In this document: positions 6,046-6,126 of the stretch, piece after piece
Layout: each line of letters opens with the position of its first letter
Position numbering within the stretch: position 1 is the first letter of the stretch
Source of the DNA: Flavobacterium sp.
GTDB lineage: Bacteria > Bacteroidota > Bacteroidia > Flavobacteriales > Flavobacteriaceae
Assembly (NCBI GenBank): GCA_017989775.1
Contig: JAGNPF010000100.1
Location: 1-6,126 of the forward strand
DNA length: 6,126 nt
Direction of reading: 5' to 3'
Translations under genes and position numbers: made by a program
Notes under the pieces: model-generated
What the model saw: only the letters and a program-made list of their open reading frames with translations
The model's database searches: none
What the model was told of the DNA's origin: nothing

Positions 6046-6126
6046 ATGTCAGTTTTAAGCGGAAAGAAAATTTTACTGGGAGTTTCCGGTGGAATTGCAG
6101 CTTATAAAACAGCTACATTAGTTAGA
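6046..6126 (+). CDS. coaBC: CoaBC N-terminus, phosphopantothenoylcysteine decarboxylase/synthetase (3' truncated by window edge)
   Basis: Only the first 27 residues are present, from ATG at 6046 to the window end. They read SGKKILLGVSGGIAAYKTAT, the characteristic opening beta strand and glycine-rich flavin-binding loop of the CoaC flavoprotein domain, which decarboxylates phosphopantothenoylcysteine on the way to coenzyme A. In most bacteria this domain is fused to the CoaB ligase domain, which would lie beyond the window, so the bifunctional name is inferred. It follows the omega-like gene by 8 bases as the third gene of the bamD unit. Confidence 0.9.
   Translation, partial: MSVLSGKKILLGVSGGIAAYKTATLVR

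Noticed and set aside
1..6126. CRISPR array, tRNA or rRNA, insertion sequence, phage or defence island
   Set aside because: I saw no regularly spaced repeats, terminal inverted repeats, transposase or integrase motifs, or cloverleaf-like segments; all sizeable stretches are filled with housekeeping genes.

Overview
The window looks like a chromosomal core region of a flavobacterium (phylum Bacteroidota, probably Flavobacterium or a close relative). The DNA is AT-rich and start codons lack clear Shine-Dalgarno sequences. One intergenic region carries a textbook Bacteroidota-type promoter (TTTG, 19 bases, TAAATTTG). The BamD, omega and DUF6913-like proteins read like flavobacterial family members. 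I see no mobile element, CRISPR array, RNA gene or horizontally acquired island.

Layout, left to right. Positions 1-821 hold the 3' end of ligA (NAD-dependent DNA ligase: zinc finger, helix-hairpin-helix and BRCT domains). A multi-pass membrane protein resembling the YhhN/TMEM86 lysoplasmalogenase family follows at once (about 829-1527) and ends in a 15-base tail-to-tail overlap with a leftward gene pair. That pair (3234 back to 1513) encodes a periplasmic 5'-nucleotidase as two proteins. The C-terminal (substrate-binding) domain is a lipoprotein translated first, and the metallophosphatase domain is a separate Tat-type protein translated second. From a 48-base divergent intergenic region, a rightward unit starts with a DUF6913-like protein and then dapA (4-hydroxy-tetrahydrodipicolinate synthase). 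After a roughly 200-base gap with the strong promoter come bamD (outer-membrane assembly lipoprotein), an RNA polymerase omega-like subunit gene and the first 27 codons of coaBC, with 8-base gaps between them.

How the genes fit together: most are housekeeping genes for DNA joining, lysine/diaminopimelate synthesis, outer-membrane protein assembly, transcription and coenzyme A synthesis. The two nucleotidase parts would act together in nucleotide or phosphate salvage outside the cytoplasm. No clearly new system is visible. The points most worth a second look are the split and order-reversed nucleotidase, the loss of expected catalytic acidic residues in the YhhN-like protein, a DapA allosteric-site residue that suggests lysine insensitivity, the overlapping divergent promoters at 3235-3282, and the correction of the bamD start.
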